A DNA stretch of 64,000 nt from Akkermansia muciniphila (GCA_945861535.1 CAMAUZ010000005.1:116037-180036), one strand, 5' to 3'. Positions 35,469 through 44,232 are shown, numbered from the stretch's first letter. The notes: a model not told the origin generated them from the letters alone. Program-made: numbers and translations.

Positions 35469-36203
35469 CCGCCGAAAATCGACGGCAACCTCAGCGACTG
35501 GCCCTTCGTCAGCGCCGAAATCGACGACATCAAATTCCGCATCGGCCACGACGACCAGCACCTCTACGTCGCCTACGAAGTCCGCGGCCAGGGACCGTTC
35601 CGCAACACCGGCACACAATGGGACCGCCTCTTCAAAACCGGCGCATCCGTCGATTTGCAAATCGCCCTCGACCCCGCCGCGCCCGAGGACCGCCAGGCCC
35701 CCGTAGCCGGCGACCAGCGCCTCCTCCTCACCCTCATGGGCGACGAACCCGCCGCCGTCCTCTACCAATCCACCGTCCCCGGCACGCCCGCGGACAAAGT
35801 CTGGCGCGCCGTCTCCCCCGTCGCCGAAGTTTCCTTCGACCGCGTCACCCGCCTCGCCGGCGTGCGCCTCGCCCACGCCCGCATGTTTGAAGACCGCGGC
35901 TACCTCGTCGAAGCCGCCATTCCGTTAAAAGCCCTCGGCCTCGTCATCCGCCCCAACCTCCGCCTCAAATTCGACTGGGGCATCCTCGCCAGCGGCCGCG
36001 ACGGCAACGAAGTCCTGCGCCGCATCTACTGGTCCAACCAAGCCACCACCGTCGTCGCCGACGCCCCCAGCGAAGCCCGCCTCCACCCCAACCTCTGGGG
36101 CCACCTCCGCTTCCACGCCGACCCCGCCACCAGCCAAACCGACCCCACCGCCAAAAAGGGCAAAGACAAAGGCTTCGACGATCTGCTAAACGATTTGAAA
36201 TAA
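35466..36203 (+). pseudogene. Orphan CBM9-like domain, copy of the giant gene's 3' end
   Basis: 245 codons starting at a chance GTG. The encoded protein begins PPKIDGNLSDWPF and ends KGFDDLLNDLK, nearly identical to residues 1531-1775 of the giant secreted protein. It has no signal peptide, promoter or upstream part, so it is a gene fragment. It has stayed in frame with mostly synonymous differences, which suggests either a recent duplication or a truncated paralogue. Confidence 0.8.
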
Positions 36204-36237
36204 TCCCTCGGTAGGGACGCGTAGCGCGCCCGTTTGA
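35469..36237 (+). repeat. Direct duplication, copy 2
   Basis: Second copy of 28293-29060. The left junction lies inside the metallopeptidase relic; the right end is about 180 bases before ssrA. Together the copies bracket 6.4 kb carrying the methyltransferase/nuclease pair and the IS. Confidence 0.9.
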
Positions 36238-36420
36238 CTGCCTTCCCGCTGCCGCCGCCTGCCGCTTCCGCCCACGCAATTCGCCATGCGTCCGAGTTGA
36301 AAAACGTCGAAGTCCCCTGAAGTCAGCCCGGCAAAAGACCGCCCCGCCGCCAGAATTGCGATTCACGACGCGGAACCTTGACGGCGGCGACAAAGGACGC
36401 GACGGTCCGCCCGTCCTGCT

Positions 36421-36771
36421 GGGGGCGTACTGGTTTCGACTAGGTAGCCATATCAGCGGCGGCATGCCGAGGACGGTTCGTTGGCCTCGTAAAAAATCGA
36501 ACCAAATTGTAATCGCTAACGAAGAATTAGCCCTCGCGGCCTAAGGCTGCGACGTTCACCGGCAGACACCTGCTAAACTGGATGAACGCAACAGCAGGTT
36601 AGGCAAAACGCGGAGACTGCGCGCGGTGTGCCGAAACAATCTCATGCAGACTAAGCCTACGGATTCGAGTCAGGACGTTATCCGGCGGCTGAAACTCGCT
36701 CCTGACTAAGCATGTAGTCGCTTCTGGTTTGATTGCCAAGGACGCGGGTTCAACTCCCGCCGCCTCCACCA
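36421..36771 (+). ncRNA. ssrA: tmRNA (ssrA)
   Basis: Starts gggggcgtactggtttcgac, the conserved tmRNA 5' end. The 3' end has a tRNA-like T-arm (gcgggttcaactcccgc) and cgcctcc-a-cca, which pairs with the 5' gggggcg. The tag ORF resumes at GCT 36515 and encodes ANEELALAA before TAA at 36542-36544. 351 nt with the CCA encoded. It rescues stalled ribosomes with SmpB. Its 3' end is a frequent integration site, and an integrase gene follows directly. Confidence 0.95.
36751..36771 (+). other. Presumed attachment site at the tmRNA 3' end
   Basis: The T-arm/acceptor end of ssrA directly before the integrase is the expected att core. I found no second copy of ggttcaactcccgcc inside the window, so the other boundary is presumably to the right of 64 kb, or has been lost. 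Confidence 0.5.
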
Positions 36772-36805
36772 CTTTTTATTGGGGTTTGGAAGAAATGTCT
36801 GGAAG

Positions 36806-36826
36806 TCCTGACAGATTCCTGACAGA
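36806..36826 (+). promoter_or_regulatory. Two direct 10-bp repeats before the integrase gene
   Basis: tcctgacaga occurs twice with an 11-bp period (36806 and 36817), ending 8 bases before the integrase ATG. This is one helical turn, so it could be an arm-type or repressor binding site. Confidence 0.4.
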
Positions 36827-36834
36827 ATCACCCC

Positions 36835-38103
36835 ATGTCAAAAGCGAAGTTTCCAATGGTCATCAAGCGGGGGCACACCAAGGTCAAAATCTATCGGACG
36901 CCGACCAAGGGGTTCGATGCTTATACGGTCGTTCATTACGTGGGCGACAAGCGGCAGCGGCGGATGTTTGCGGATTTGGCGCTGGCGGTGACGGATGCGG
37001 AGACGGTGGCGAACAAGCTTTCCGCGGGCGAACTGGATGTGCTCACGCTGACGAGCACGGACCGGCTGGCTTACGTCCGCGCGGTCGAGGCGCTCAAGCC
37101 GACGGGGGTGCCTTTGGAAATGGCGGCGCTCCAGTTCGCGGAGGCGGTCAAGGTGCTGGACGGCGGATCGTTGTTGGAAGCGGCGCGCTTTTTCGCCAAG
37201 CAGAATCCGCACAAGCTGCCCCGCAAACTCGTGCCGGAGGTCGTGCAGGAATTGCTCAAGGCCAAGCAGGCGGACGGGATGAGCGCGGTGTATCTGAAAG
37301 ATTTGCGCGGGCGTCTGGGACGATTCGGGCAGGTGTTCAAGATGCCGATGGCGATGGTGACGATGGGCGAGATTGACGACTTTCTGCGGTCGCTCGAATT
37401 GTCCGGGCGGTCGCGCAACAATTACCGGCGCGCGATTGCGACCTTGTTCTACTTCGCGGAGACGCGCGGGTATGTGGTCAAGGGCGCGGCGCAAGTGGAT
37501 ATGGTGGCGGTGGCCAAGGAGGATGACAGCGCGATTGAGATTTTCACGCCGGAGGAACTGGCGCGGGTGCTGGAGCAGGCGGAACCGGCGCTGATTCCGT
37601 TCCTGACGATTGGGGCGTTTGCGGGTCTGCGGCACGCGGAGATTGCGCGCTTGGACTGGTCGGAGGTCCGGCTCGAGGACGGCTTCATCGAAGTGAAGGC
37701 GGCGAAGGCGAAGACGGCGAGCCGGCGGCTGGTGCCGATCACGGAGAATCTGGCGAAGTGGCTGGCGCCGCACCGGCAATTGCGCGGCAAGGTTTGCCCC
37801 TACGCGAGCATGTCCAAGCAACTGCTCTGGCTGGCGGAGGCGGTGCAGGAGAAATGGCAGCAGGAAGCGACGCCGGGCAGCTTCGTTTGGAAGCACAACG
37901 CGCTGCGGCATTCGTTCATCAGCTACCGCGTCGCCGCCGTTCAAAACGTGGCGCAAGTCGCATTGGAAGCGGGCAACTCGCCGCGGATGGTGTTCTCGAA
38001 TTACCGGGAGCTGGTGCGACCGGCGGACGCGGCGAAGTGGTTTTCGCTGGTGCCGGTGGTGCCGGACAACGTGACAGCGATGCCGCAGTTGGCGGCGGCT
38101 TGA
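36835..38103 (+). CDS. int: Tyrosine recombinase (integrase)
   Basis: 422 residues. Catalytic pattern: Arg near residue 266 in AGLRHAEIARLDW, His354 and Arg358 in HNALRHSF, and the nucleophile Tyr390 in SNYRELV. The position often occupied by a second His is Asn (AGNSPRM), as in some related integrases. A SAM-like N-terminal core-binding domain precedes it (about 130-220). It starts 63 bases downstream of the tmRNA CCA and reads into the island, as expected for an integrase targeting ssrA. Confidence 0.93.
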   Translation: MSKAKFPMVIKRGHTKVKIYRTPTKGFDAYTVVHYVGDKRQRRMFADLALAVTDAETVANKLSAGELDVLTLTSTDRLAYVRAVEALKPTGVPLEMAALQFAEAVKVLDGGSLLEAARFFAKQNPHKLPRKLVPEVVQELLKAKQADGMSAVYLKDLRGRLGRFGQVFKMPMAMVTMGEIDDFLRSLELSGRSRNNYRRAIATLFYFAETRGYVVKGAAQVDMVAVAKEDDSAIEIFTPEELARVLEQAEPALIPFLTIGAFAGLRHAEIARLDWSEVRLEDGFIEVKAAKAKTASRRLVPITENLAKWLAPHRQLRGKVCPYASMSKQLLWLAEAVQEKWQQEATPGSFVWKHNALRHSFISYRVAAVQNVAQVALEAGNSPRMVFSNYRELVRPADAAKWFSLVPVVPDNVTAMPQLAAA

Positions 38104-38127
38104 GTTACCACCGGGCGGGGTGGTAAC
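38104..38127. terminator. Perfect 9-bp hairpin after the integrase
   Basis: GTTACCACC gggcgg GGTGGTAAC directly abuts the integrase stop codon and ends 7 bases before the next ATG. There is no T-run, so an operator or translation-control hairpin is equally possible. Confidence 0.5.
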
Positions 38128-38134
38128 AACGGGC

Positions 38135-39037
38135 ATGAGCAACGACCCAAATGGAGCAATCCCGGCCCGACCTGCAATTGATCTCGCCGAGTATGATTTC
38201 AGCGAGGTGCCGGACAGCGAGTTGGAGGCCTGTCGTTATTACGAATACTTGCGGGAGTCGAAAGGCTTGGTGGGAGAGATCAATAGGTTGAAACCGCTCT
38301 TCAAGGACAAGGTCCATGGAAAGGAGTTGAAAGCCGGGCAACCCATAAATTGGAATGTGTGGCACACGACGGTGAAGGAACACTCCGTGTGCGTCTTGGA
38401 GGCGACTATCGCAACCAAGCTTGCCGGCCGGAAACACTGTCCCGAGTTACCCTGGCAAAAACTGCCAAGGGCGGATCGTGATGGGTTGAAGGACTTTCCC
38501 AAGCGTTCGGAGGACGACGTGGAAGCGTCGATGCTGGAGAGTTTTCCGGCACTTGTAATGGCGTTGTCAGATAACGATCCCGCCCTGGGCCAGGTGACAT
38601 TGCGGGATTGGGCGGAGAAAACTGGCAGCAAGCTCTTCCCAAACGAGGTGGTCAGGTTGGAAGACCGGATAGTATTTTCGGGTTTCTTCCAGATTTTCAA
38701 AAGCTATTCGCACGCGCGGCTGATCGAATCGTTTCGAGCTTGGCTGGTTAAGCATCACCCGGGAGGGGCGAGAAAGCCCAAGGTCAGGAGGGGACGCAAC
38801 ATCGTGCGAGATCGGTTAAATGCCCTCGGTGCTTTGCGGTTGCGTTACCATTGCCGGACACTCAATGAAGCGCAGGAGCTTGTCGCGCCGTTGAGATTGA
38901 AGCCGAAGGGAATGAGCTACAGTGACCGGACGGCTTGGAATCGGGCGTGTGAGACGGCCATTCAAGAGTTTCAAACTCTGCTCCAACCACCGCCCGGTCA
39001 CTGGCCGATTCATTATACCGAGGGGTGGCAGAAATAG
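38135..39037 (+). CDS. Hypothetical protein
   Basis: 300 residues from the ATG at 38135 (MSNDPNGAIPARP). No signal peptide or membrane segment. The acidic N-terminal half is followed by a basic stretch near residues 210-230 (GGARKPKVRRGRNIVRD) that could bind DNA. I do not recognise the family. Its position between integrase and the replication genes suggests a role in element maintenance or regulation. Its stop codon lies inside the first iteron-like repeat. Confidence 0.6.
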   Translation: MSNDPNGAIPARPAIDLAEYDFSEVPDSELEACRYYEYLRESKGLVGEINRLKPLFKDKVHGKELKAGQPINWNVWHTTVKEHSVCVLEATIATKLAGRKHCPELPWQKLPRADRDGLKDFPKRSEDDVEASMLESFPALVMALSDNDPALGQVTLRDWAEKTGSKLFPNEVVRLEDRIVFSGFFQIFKSYSHARLIESFRAWLVKHHPGGARKPKVRRGRNIVRDRLNALGALRLRYHCRTLNEAQELVAPLRLKPKGMSYSDRTAWNRACETAIQEFQTLLQPPPGHWPIHYTEGWQK

Positions 39038-39112
39038 GCGGGGATTTTTTGACACGTCAGAAATAGGAAGGGATTTTCTGCGCCGTGGCAGAAAATGAGT
39101 CTCTATTTTGGC
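39026..39112. repeat. Iteron-like direct repeats
   Basis: cagaaatagg-cg-gggatttt at 39029, cagaaatagg-aa-gggatttt at 39058 and a degenerate cagaaaatgagtctctatttt at 39089: start-to-start distances of 29 and 31 bases. They lie just before the HTH/primase/helicase genes, where a plasmid-type replication origin or an operator would be expected. Confidence 0.55.
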
Positions 39113-39154
39113 CTGCTACCAGCGTGCGCGAGACGGTGCAACACTTCGTCGCGT

Positions 39155-39385
39155 ATGACTGACATTACTTCAAAACTGACACTGCCGGGGCAAAAACCGG
39201 CAGAGGAATACCTCACGAAACCTGAAGTTGCCGAACGACTGCGAAAGACTATTCGCACGATCGACAACTGGATGAAGCGCGGAATTCTGCCCTACTATAA
39301 GATGGGCCGGAGCGTTTCGTTCAAATGGAGTGACGTGGAAAGGCATCTCGACACCAATTGCCGGGTGTGTCGTCGCCGGGCGTAA
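39155..39385 (+). CDS. AlpA/excisionase-like helix-turn-helix protein
   Basis: 76 residues from the ATG at 39155; the longer upstream frame has no family resemblance. The core EEYLTKPEVAERLRKTIRTI followed by DNWMKRGILPYYKMGRSVSF is the MerR/AlpA-type winged helix used by excisionases and small phage regulators. The C-terminus has two cysteines (NCRVCRR). It probably binds the adjacent repeats and acts as excisionase or regulator of the replication genes. Confidence 0.8.
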   Translation: MTDITSKLTLPGQKPAEEYLTKPEVAERLRKTIRTIDNWMKRGILPYYKMGRSVSFKWSDVERHLDTNCRVCRRRA

Positions 39386-39414
39386 CTCTCGTCCACCCCT
39401 GACAAGGACGAGCG

Positions 39415-40425
39415 ATGCCGACCATCATCGAGCGCGCACGGCGTTACGTCGCGAAGTGTCCGCCGGCCATCAGCGGGCAGGGCGGGCATAACGCCGCCTT
39501 TCATGTCGCGGCGGTGCTGGTGCATGACTTCGCGCTGGGCGACGCGGATGCGATGATGCTGCTACAGGAGTGGAACCAGTGCTGTCAGCCGCCGTGGTCG
39601 GAACGCGAGTTGCGACACAAGATTAAGTCCGCTGGCAGCGCGACGCACCAGCAACCGCGCGGACACTTGCTCGGTCCTGGTGGACGAGGGCATCCCCGCA
39701 CCGTGGCGCAGTCCGCCCCGCGTCGGGTGATACTTGATCCGGCGGCAACGGCGGAACGGTTCCTGAAAGGGTTCCGCTGCGCCGAGCCGGAGCTTGTCGA
39801 GGCCAGTCCGATTCGGATCGAAGGCGAGGCACGTTATGACGGCGCGGTGATCGTAGGCGCGCTGTATCAACCACAGGAGCAAATCAATTTCGTCACGGAG
39901 TTCGTCACCGCCGCCAATCTCGACGGGCAGATCAAGGCGAGGCCGAAGGGCCGGGGCGTGACCTTGGAACGCGATGCTTTGGTTGCGCGCTTTCAGCACG
40001 GCGGCACGGATTCGAGCGAGGCCGGGGCGTGGCTCCGCATGAATCCGGTGGATGGGCGCGGCATCGCCGATGCGAACGTGTCGGCGTTTCGTTTCGCGCT
40101 CCTGGAGTCGGACACGCTGCCGCCGGAATTGCAGTTGCCCTTGTTCGCCCGGCTGCCGCTGCCGTTGGCGGCGATTCTGAGCAGCGGCGGGCGTTCGTAT
40201 CACGCATGGGTGAGGGTGGACGCGCGCGATGACGCCGACTATCGGCGCATGGTGTCGGGCCTGCTCGAATTGGTCGGCAAGTTCGGCGTGGACGGGAAGA
40301 ACAAGAACCCCTCGCGGCTGTCCCGGCTGCCGGGAGCAAGCCGGGTGATCGGCGCGCTCGGCGATGGCGTGCAACGGTTGCTCTATCTGAATCCTCAACC
40401 TGAACAGCGAAGGATTCTCGAATGA
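39415..40425 (+). CDS. RepB-like DNA primase / replication protein
   Basis: 336 residues. A ribosome-binding site (aaggacgagcg) precedes the ATG. The N-terminal part (ADAMMLLQEWNQCCQPPWSE, then LRHKIKSA) resembles the PriCT-type helical domain. The C-terminal part (SSGGRSYHAWVRVDA, then GKFGVDGKNKNPSRLSRLPG) matches the archaeo-eukaryotic primase-like proteins of plasmids and phages, with the S-H-A-W core. Overlaps the next gene by ATGA. Probably primes replication of the element together with the helicase downstream. Confidence 0.72.
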   Translation: MPTIIERARRYVAKCPPAISGQGGHNAAFHVAAVLVHDFALGDADAMMLLQEWNQCCQPPWSERELRHKIKSAGSATHQQPRGHLLGPGGRGHPRTVAQSAPRRVILDPAATAERFLKGFRCAEPELVEASPIRIEGEARYDGAVIVGALYQPQEQINFVTEFVTAANLDGQIKARPKGRGVTLERDALVARFQHGGTDSSEAGAWLRMNPVDGRGIADANVSAFRFALLESDTLPPELQLPLFARLPLPLAAILSSGGRSYHAWVRVDARDDADYRRMVSGLLELVGKFGVDGKNKNPSRLSRLPGASRVIGALGDGVQRLLYLNPQPEQRRILE

Positions 40426-41567
40426 GCTTCGACCTCAACCAAGCCGCGCAAGAGCTTGGGGAAGCTCCCGCGCAACCTCAGTTTCCGCCTCCAGAGGGCA
40501 AGCCGTTGTCCGCGCTGGTCCGCCACGACAGGGATGACCCGAATGAATTGCTTCTGCATCGGTATCTTTGCCGCGGTGCCGGGCTGCTGCTGGTGGGGCC
40601 GACGGGCATCGGAAAGAGTTCTCTGTCTATGCAGGCGATGATTTATTGGGCGATTGGCCGGGCGTTCTTTGGGATTAAACCGGCGTAACGGCTCAAGTCC
40701 CTCCTCATTCAGGCGGAGAACGACGAGGGCGACCTGGCCGAGATGCGTGATGGTGTGTTGGCCGGTCTGAACCTGACCGCAGAGGAACGGCAGTTGGCGA
40801 TGGAGAACATCATCGTTGCCCGCGAGGACACGCGCACCGGCATGGCGTTTTTTGCTGGCGCAGTGCGCCCGCTCCTGGAGCAGCACAAGCCGGACTTGTT
40901 GTGGATAGACCCGGCGCTGGCGTATCTCGGCGGCGAGGTTGGTTTGCAAAAGGACGTGGGCGAGTTTCTCCGCAACCTGCTCAATCCGCTCCTGCGGGAG
41001 TTCAACTGCGCCGCGATTGTCGTGCATCACACGAACAAGCCTGCTTCGGGCAAGGAGAAGCCGGACTGGAGCGCAGGTGATTTCGCCTACCTCGGCAGCG
41101 GCTCTGCGGAGTGGGCGAATTGGGCGCGGGCGGTTCTGGCGTTGCGGAGTGTCGGCTCGCAATCGGTGTTTGAACTGCGGGCGGGCAAGCGCGGCGGGCG
41201 GCTGGGTTGGAAGGAGTCGGACGGTGAGACGAAGGCTTACTTCAAGCTCATCGCGCACGCAAAAGAGTCGGGGGTGATCTGCTGGCGCGAGGCGGACGAA
41301 TCGGACATGCTGGAGCCGGCTAAGGCCAAGCGGGTTCCATCGAAAGAAGACATCATGCCCCACGTCCCGACGGGCAAACCGATTTCCAAGGACGCGCTCC
41401 GGGGCAAGGCGAACGATGCCGGTATCGCGCTGAACAAAATCAATCCGCTCATCGCAGAGTTGCTCGACGACGGCACGCTCCACGAGTGGAAAGAGAAACG
41501 GCCTGGAACAAACCCGCGCATCCTCTTGTCCCGCACTCCACAACCACCGGCTGAACTGACGCCATGA
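40422..41567 (+). pseudogene. RepA-like hexameric helicase ATPase interrupted by one TAA
   Basis: The frame begins at ATG 40422 (coupled to the primase), contains Walker A LLVGPTGIGKSSLS, meets TAA at 40686-40688 after FFGIKPA, and continues in the same frame RLKSLLIQAENDEGD ... to 41567. Past the stop come Walker B DLLWIDPALAYLG and the VVHHTNKP sensor of RepA/DnaB-like ATPases. Read through, it would be about 381 residues. A re-start at ATG 40743 would lack the Walker A. It is therefore a nonsense mutation, a sequencing error, or recoding. Confidence 0.75.
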
Positions 41568-41627
41568 GACACCCACACAGAGACTCGAACGGGCTTTCCA
41601 GCCGTGTGTGTCGGTCGTGCGCGTCAG

Positions 41628-41685
41628 ACCAGAGAGACACACACACGCCCCTATGTAATAGGGCGTGTGTGTGTGTCTGTCTGGT
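41628..41685. repeat. Long imperfect hairpin before the terminase genes
   Basis: The arms agacacacacacgccc and gggcgtgtgtgtgt form a stem of about 22-24 bp (one 2-base bulge, one mismatch) with a 10-base loop ctatgtaata. The alternating CA/TG tract is unusual. It ends 27 bases before the terminase small-subunit start and could terminate early transcription. Confidence 0.6.
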
Positions 41686-41712
41686 GGTGTGGGAAGGGGA
41701 AAGGAACTGAAC

Positions 41713-42456
41713 ATGGGGCTACCGTTTGAACAGCAACCGAAGGAGAGCGCGAAGGCGTTTGCGGCGTTCTCGTTGTATCTCAGCCTGGGGCCGGAGCGGT
41801 CGATCCGGGTGGTGGGGGAAAGGTTGCGCAAGAGTGCGGGCTTGATGGAGCGCTGGTCGCGGCGCTTTGACTGGGCGGCCCGCGCCAAGGCTCATGCCGC
41901 GCATCTGGCCATGGTTGAGCGCGAAGCCAGCGAGGCGCTGGTGCGCGGGGCTTCGGCGGAATGGCTGGGGCGGCAGCAGACTTTGCGCGAAACGGAGTGG
42001 GAAATGCACGAGCAGTGCATTGCGGCGGCGAAGCGCGGGCTGAAGGCGTTCATGGAGCGCGAGAAGGTTTATGCCAACCTCGCGGACATTGCGCGGATGC
42101 TCGAGGTGGCAAGCAAGCTGGGACGGTTGGCGTCGGGCATGGCGACGGACAAGACGGAATTGACGGGTGAGGATGGCGGGCCGATCCGCGTCGAGTTGAG
42201 CGCGGCGCTGGAGAAGGTTTATGGGGCGGTGGTGGATGTGGAGGCGGTGGCGGAGATTGGGGGAGAGGGAAGGCAGGAGACAGGAGGCAGGAGGCAGGAG
42301 GGGGAAAAGGCGGAAAGCACCTCACCCCAACCCTCTCCCCAGGGCGGAGAGGGAGAGGCGGCACAAAGGCAGATTGAAGGGGCGGCGAGTGAAAGTATCT
42401 CACCCGGACTCCCTACCCAGGGCGGCAAGGGCGAATGCGAAGGGAGCGCATTATGA
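41713..42456 (+). CDS. Terminase small subunit-like protein
   Basis: 247 residues. A good ribosome-binding site (aaggaactgaac) precedes the ATG. The N-terminal part has an HTH-like segment (SIRVVGERLRKSAGLMERWS), then a long alpha-helical region. Position directly before, and overlapping by 4 bases, the large terminase gene is the main support. The last 60 residues are low-complexity: the DNA encoding them (about 42260-42445) contains tcaccccaaccctctcccca, an element typical of intergenic repeats, so the C-terminus seems to have been extended by repeat insertion. Confidence 0.65.
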   Translation: MGLPFEQQPKESAKAFAAFSLYLSLGPERSIRVVGERLRKSAGLMERWSRRFDWAARAKAHAAHLAMVEREASEALVRGASAEWLGRQQTLRETEWEMHEQCIAAAKRGLKAFMEREKVYANLADIARMLEVASKLGRLASGMATDKTELTGEDGGPIRVELSAALEKVYGAVVDVEAVAEIGGEGRQETGGRRQEGEKAESTSPQPSPQGGEGEAAQRQIEGAASESISPGLPTQGGKGECEGSAL

Positions 42457-43862
42457 CAGCACTTGAGCGCTATGCGGCGGCGGCGCGGGTGGCGGGGTGT
42501 CCGCGGGAGCAGGTGGAGCGGTTGGTTCGCGCGGGGGTGGTGTTGCAGCCGCGGCAGCTCGCGGCGAGCGCGGCGGCGCGGTTGTGTGACCACCCGGACG
42601 GGCCGACAGCGGTCGGGTATGGCGGGGCGCGCGGTGGTGGCAAGTCGCATTGGCTGCTGGCGCAAATGGGCGCTGATGATTGCCAGCGAATGCCGGGCTT
42701 GAAGTGCCTGCTGCTGCGCAAGGTTGGGCGGGCCAATTTGGAGAACTTTGAGGACTTGCGGCGGCGGTTGTTCGGCGCGTTGCCGCATGAGTTTTCCGCT
42801 TATCGCGGGGTGCTCAAGTTCGCCAATGGTTCACGCATCATCGCGGGGCATTTCCAGAGCGAGAAGGACATCGACGCGTATCTCGGGCTGGAATACGACG
42901 TGATCGGGATCGAGGAGGCCACGACGCTGTCGAGCCGCAAGCATCAGGACATCTCGACGTGTTCGCGCACAAGCAAAGCGCACTGGCGTCCGCGCATCTA
43001 CTCGACGACGAATCCGGGCGGCATCGGGCACGCGTGGTATCGGGTCCGTTTCATCGTGCCGCATCTCAAGGGCGTGGAGCGCGAGACGCGGTTTGTGCCG
43101 GCCAAGGTCGGCGACAACCATTTCAACAACCCGGAATACACGCGCGTCCTCGCCAACCTGACGGGCTGGCAAAAGCGGGCGTGGTTCGATGGCGATTGGG
43201 ATATTGCGGCGGGGCAGTTCTTCACGACCTTTCGGCGCGAGGCGCAGGTGGTGGAGGAGTTCGATGACACGCGGGCGAGGGAATGGTTTTGCGCACTGGA
43301 CTACGGGTTCACGCATTACACGGTCGCGCTGCTGGGCTGCACGGATGGCGATGGGAATGTGTTCGTCGTCGATGAGCACGCGGAGCGGCTGTGGCTGCCG
43401 CAGCGGCACGCGGCGGGCATCAAGGCGATGCTGGGGCGGCACGCCATCGGCGTCGGCGCGAACAAGCGCCCGCTGGCGGTCGTGGATTTGAAACGGTTCG
43501 TGGCGGGCGCGGATGTGTTCAGCCGACAGAGCGACGGCTCAACAGTGGCGGCGCAATACGCCAAGCTCGGGATCACGTTGCGCGTGGCAAACACCGACCG
43601 GATCAACGGCTGGGCGGAAATTTTGCAACGGCTCGGCGACGTGGACGGCGGCGTGCGTCCGACGCTCTTCATTCATCGCCGTTGCGCGCGGTTGCTGGAA
43701 TGTCTGCCGGTGCTGCAACACGATCCGAACCGGCCCGAGGACGTGCTGAAAGTGGACGCTGACGAAGACGGCATCGGCGGCGATGACGCGGCGGATGCGC
43801 TGCGGTATCTGGTCGCGACGAAGACGCGCGGGCTGGCGCTGCGGAAGCTGACGGGTGTGTGA
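42453..43862 (+). CDS. Phage terminase large subunit
   Basis: 469 residues from the ATG at 42453 (MTALERYAAAAR). ATPase motifs: Walker A-like GYGGARGGGKSHW, Walker B YDVIGIEEA, then the STTNPGGIGHAW coupling segment. The nuclease half contains ALDYGFTHYTVALLG (first metal-binding Asp) and a second acidic cluster DADEDGIGGDDAADALRYL near the C-terminus. It packages DNA into the prohead via the portal. Overlaps the small subunit by ATGA. Confidence 0.92.
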   Translation: MTALERYAAAARVAGCPREQVERLVRAGVVLQPRQLAASAAARLCDHPDGPTAVGYGGARGGGKSHWLLAQMGADDCQRMPGLKCLLLRKVGRANLENFEDLRRRLFGALPHEFSAYRGVLKFANGSRIIAGHFQSEKDIDAYLGLEYDVIGIEEATTLSSRKHQDISTCSRTSKAHWRPRIYSTTNPGGIGHAWYRVRFIVPHLKGVERETRFVPAKVGDNHFNNPEYTRVLANLTGWQKRAWFDGDWDIAAGQFFTTFRREAQVVEEFDDTRAREWFCALDYGFTHYTVALLGCTDGDGNVFVVDEHAERLWLPQRHAAGIKAMLGRHAIGVGANKRPLAVVDLKRFVAGADVFSRQSDGSTVAAQYAKLGITLRVANTDRINGWAEILQRLGDVDGGVRPTLFIHRRCARLLECLPVLQHDPNRPEDVLKVDADEDGIGGDDAADALRYLVATKTRGLALRKLTGV

Positions 43863-44232
43863 GGCGAAGCTTCGGGGTCTGCCTGTCTCGTTTTGCGCGC
43901 CTGCAATCAACACCGCTCCGCGAGCCGCACGCTGCATGACGGCGCGGGCGGTGCCTGCCTTCGCAACGCCCGTGACGGCGGGCCGCGTGCCGAGCGGAGC
44001 AAAGTCTTCCCGCGCGTTGTGAATGGTGCCCTGCGAGCCGTGCGAGCCTGTTTCCTTTCCGTGGTTGCGGAAAGGGCGCGCAGCGTTTCGGCCAGCGCAG
44101 CGGGAAAGGAGTCCAGAGGGCTGGCCCGCTGGCGCGGGTCTGGGCCGGCGTGAGGCCCAGCGCGGCGCGAGCCAAAGACCTGCGAAAAGAGCGGCCAGCC
44201 CCAGCCACTCGCCGGGGCCAGCCGTGGTCCGT
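43863..44232. other. GC-rich gap with hairpins between convergent genes
   Basis: About 370 bases with no gene. A perfect hairpin CCTTTCCG tggttg CGGAAAGG is at 44054-44075. The word ctccgcgagccgc here and gttccgcgagccgcgtt at 46918 link this gap in style to the larger ORF-poor region at 45.5-47.6 kb. Confidence 0.5.

Noticed and set aside
41569..41640. tRNA-like stretch (gttcgagtctct on the minus strand)
   Set aside because: No cloverleaf can be drawn: the acceptor and anticodon stems are missing.
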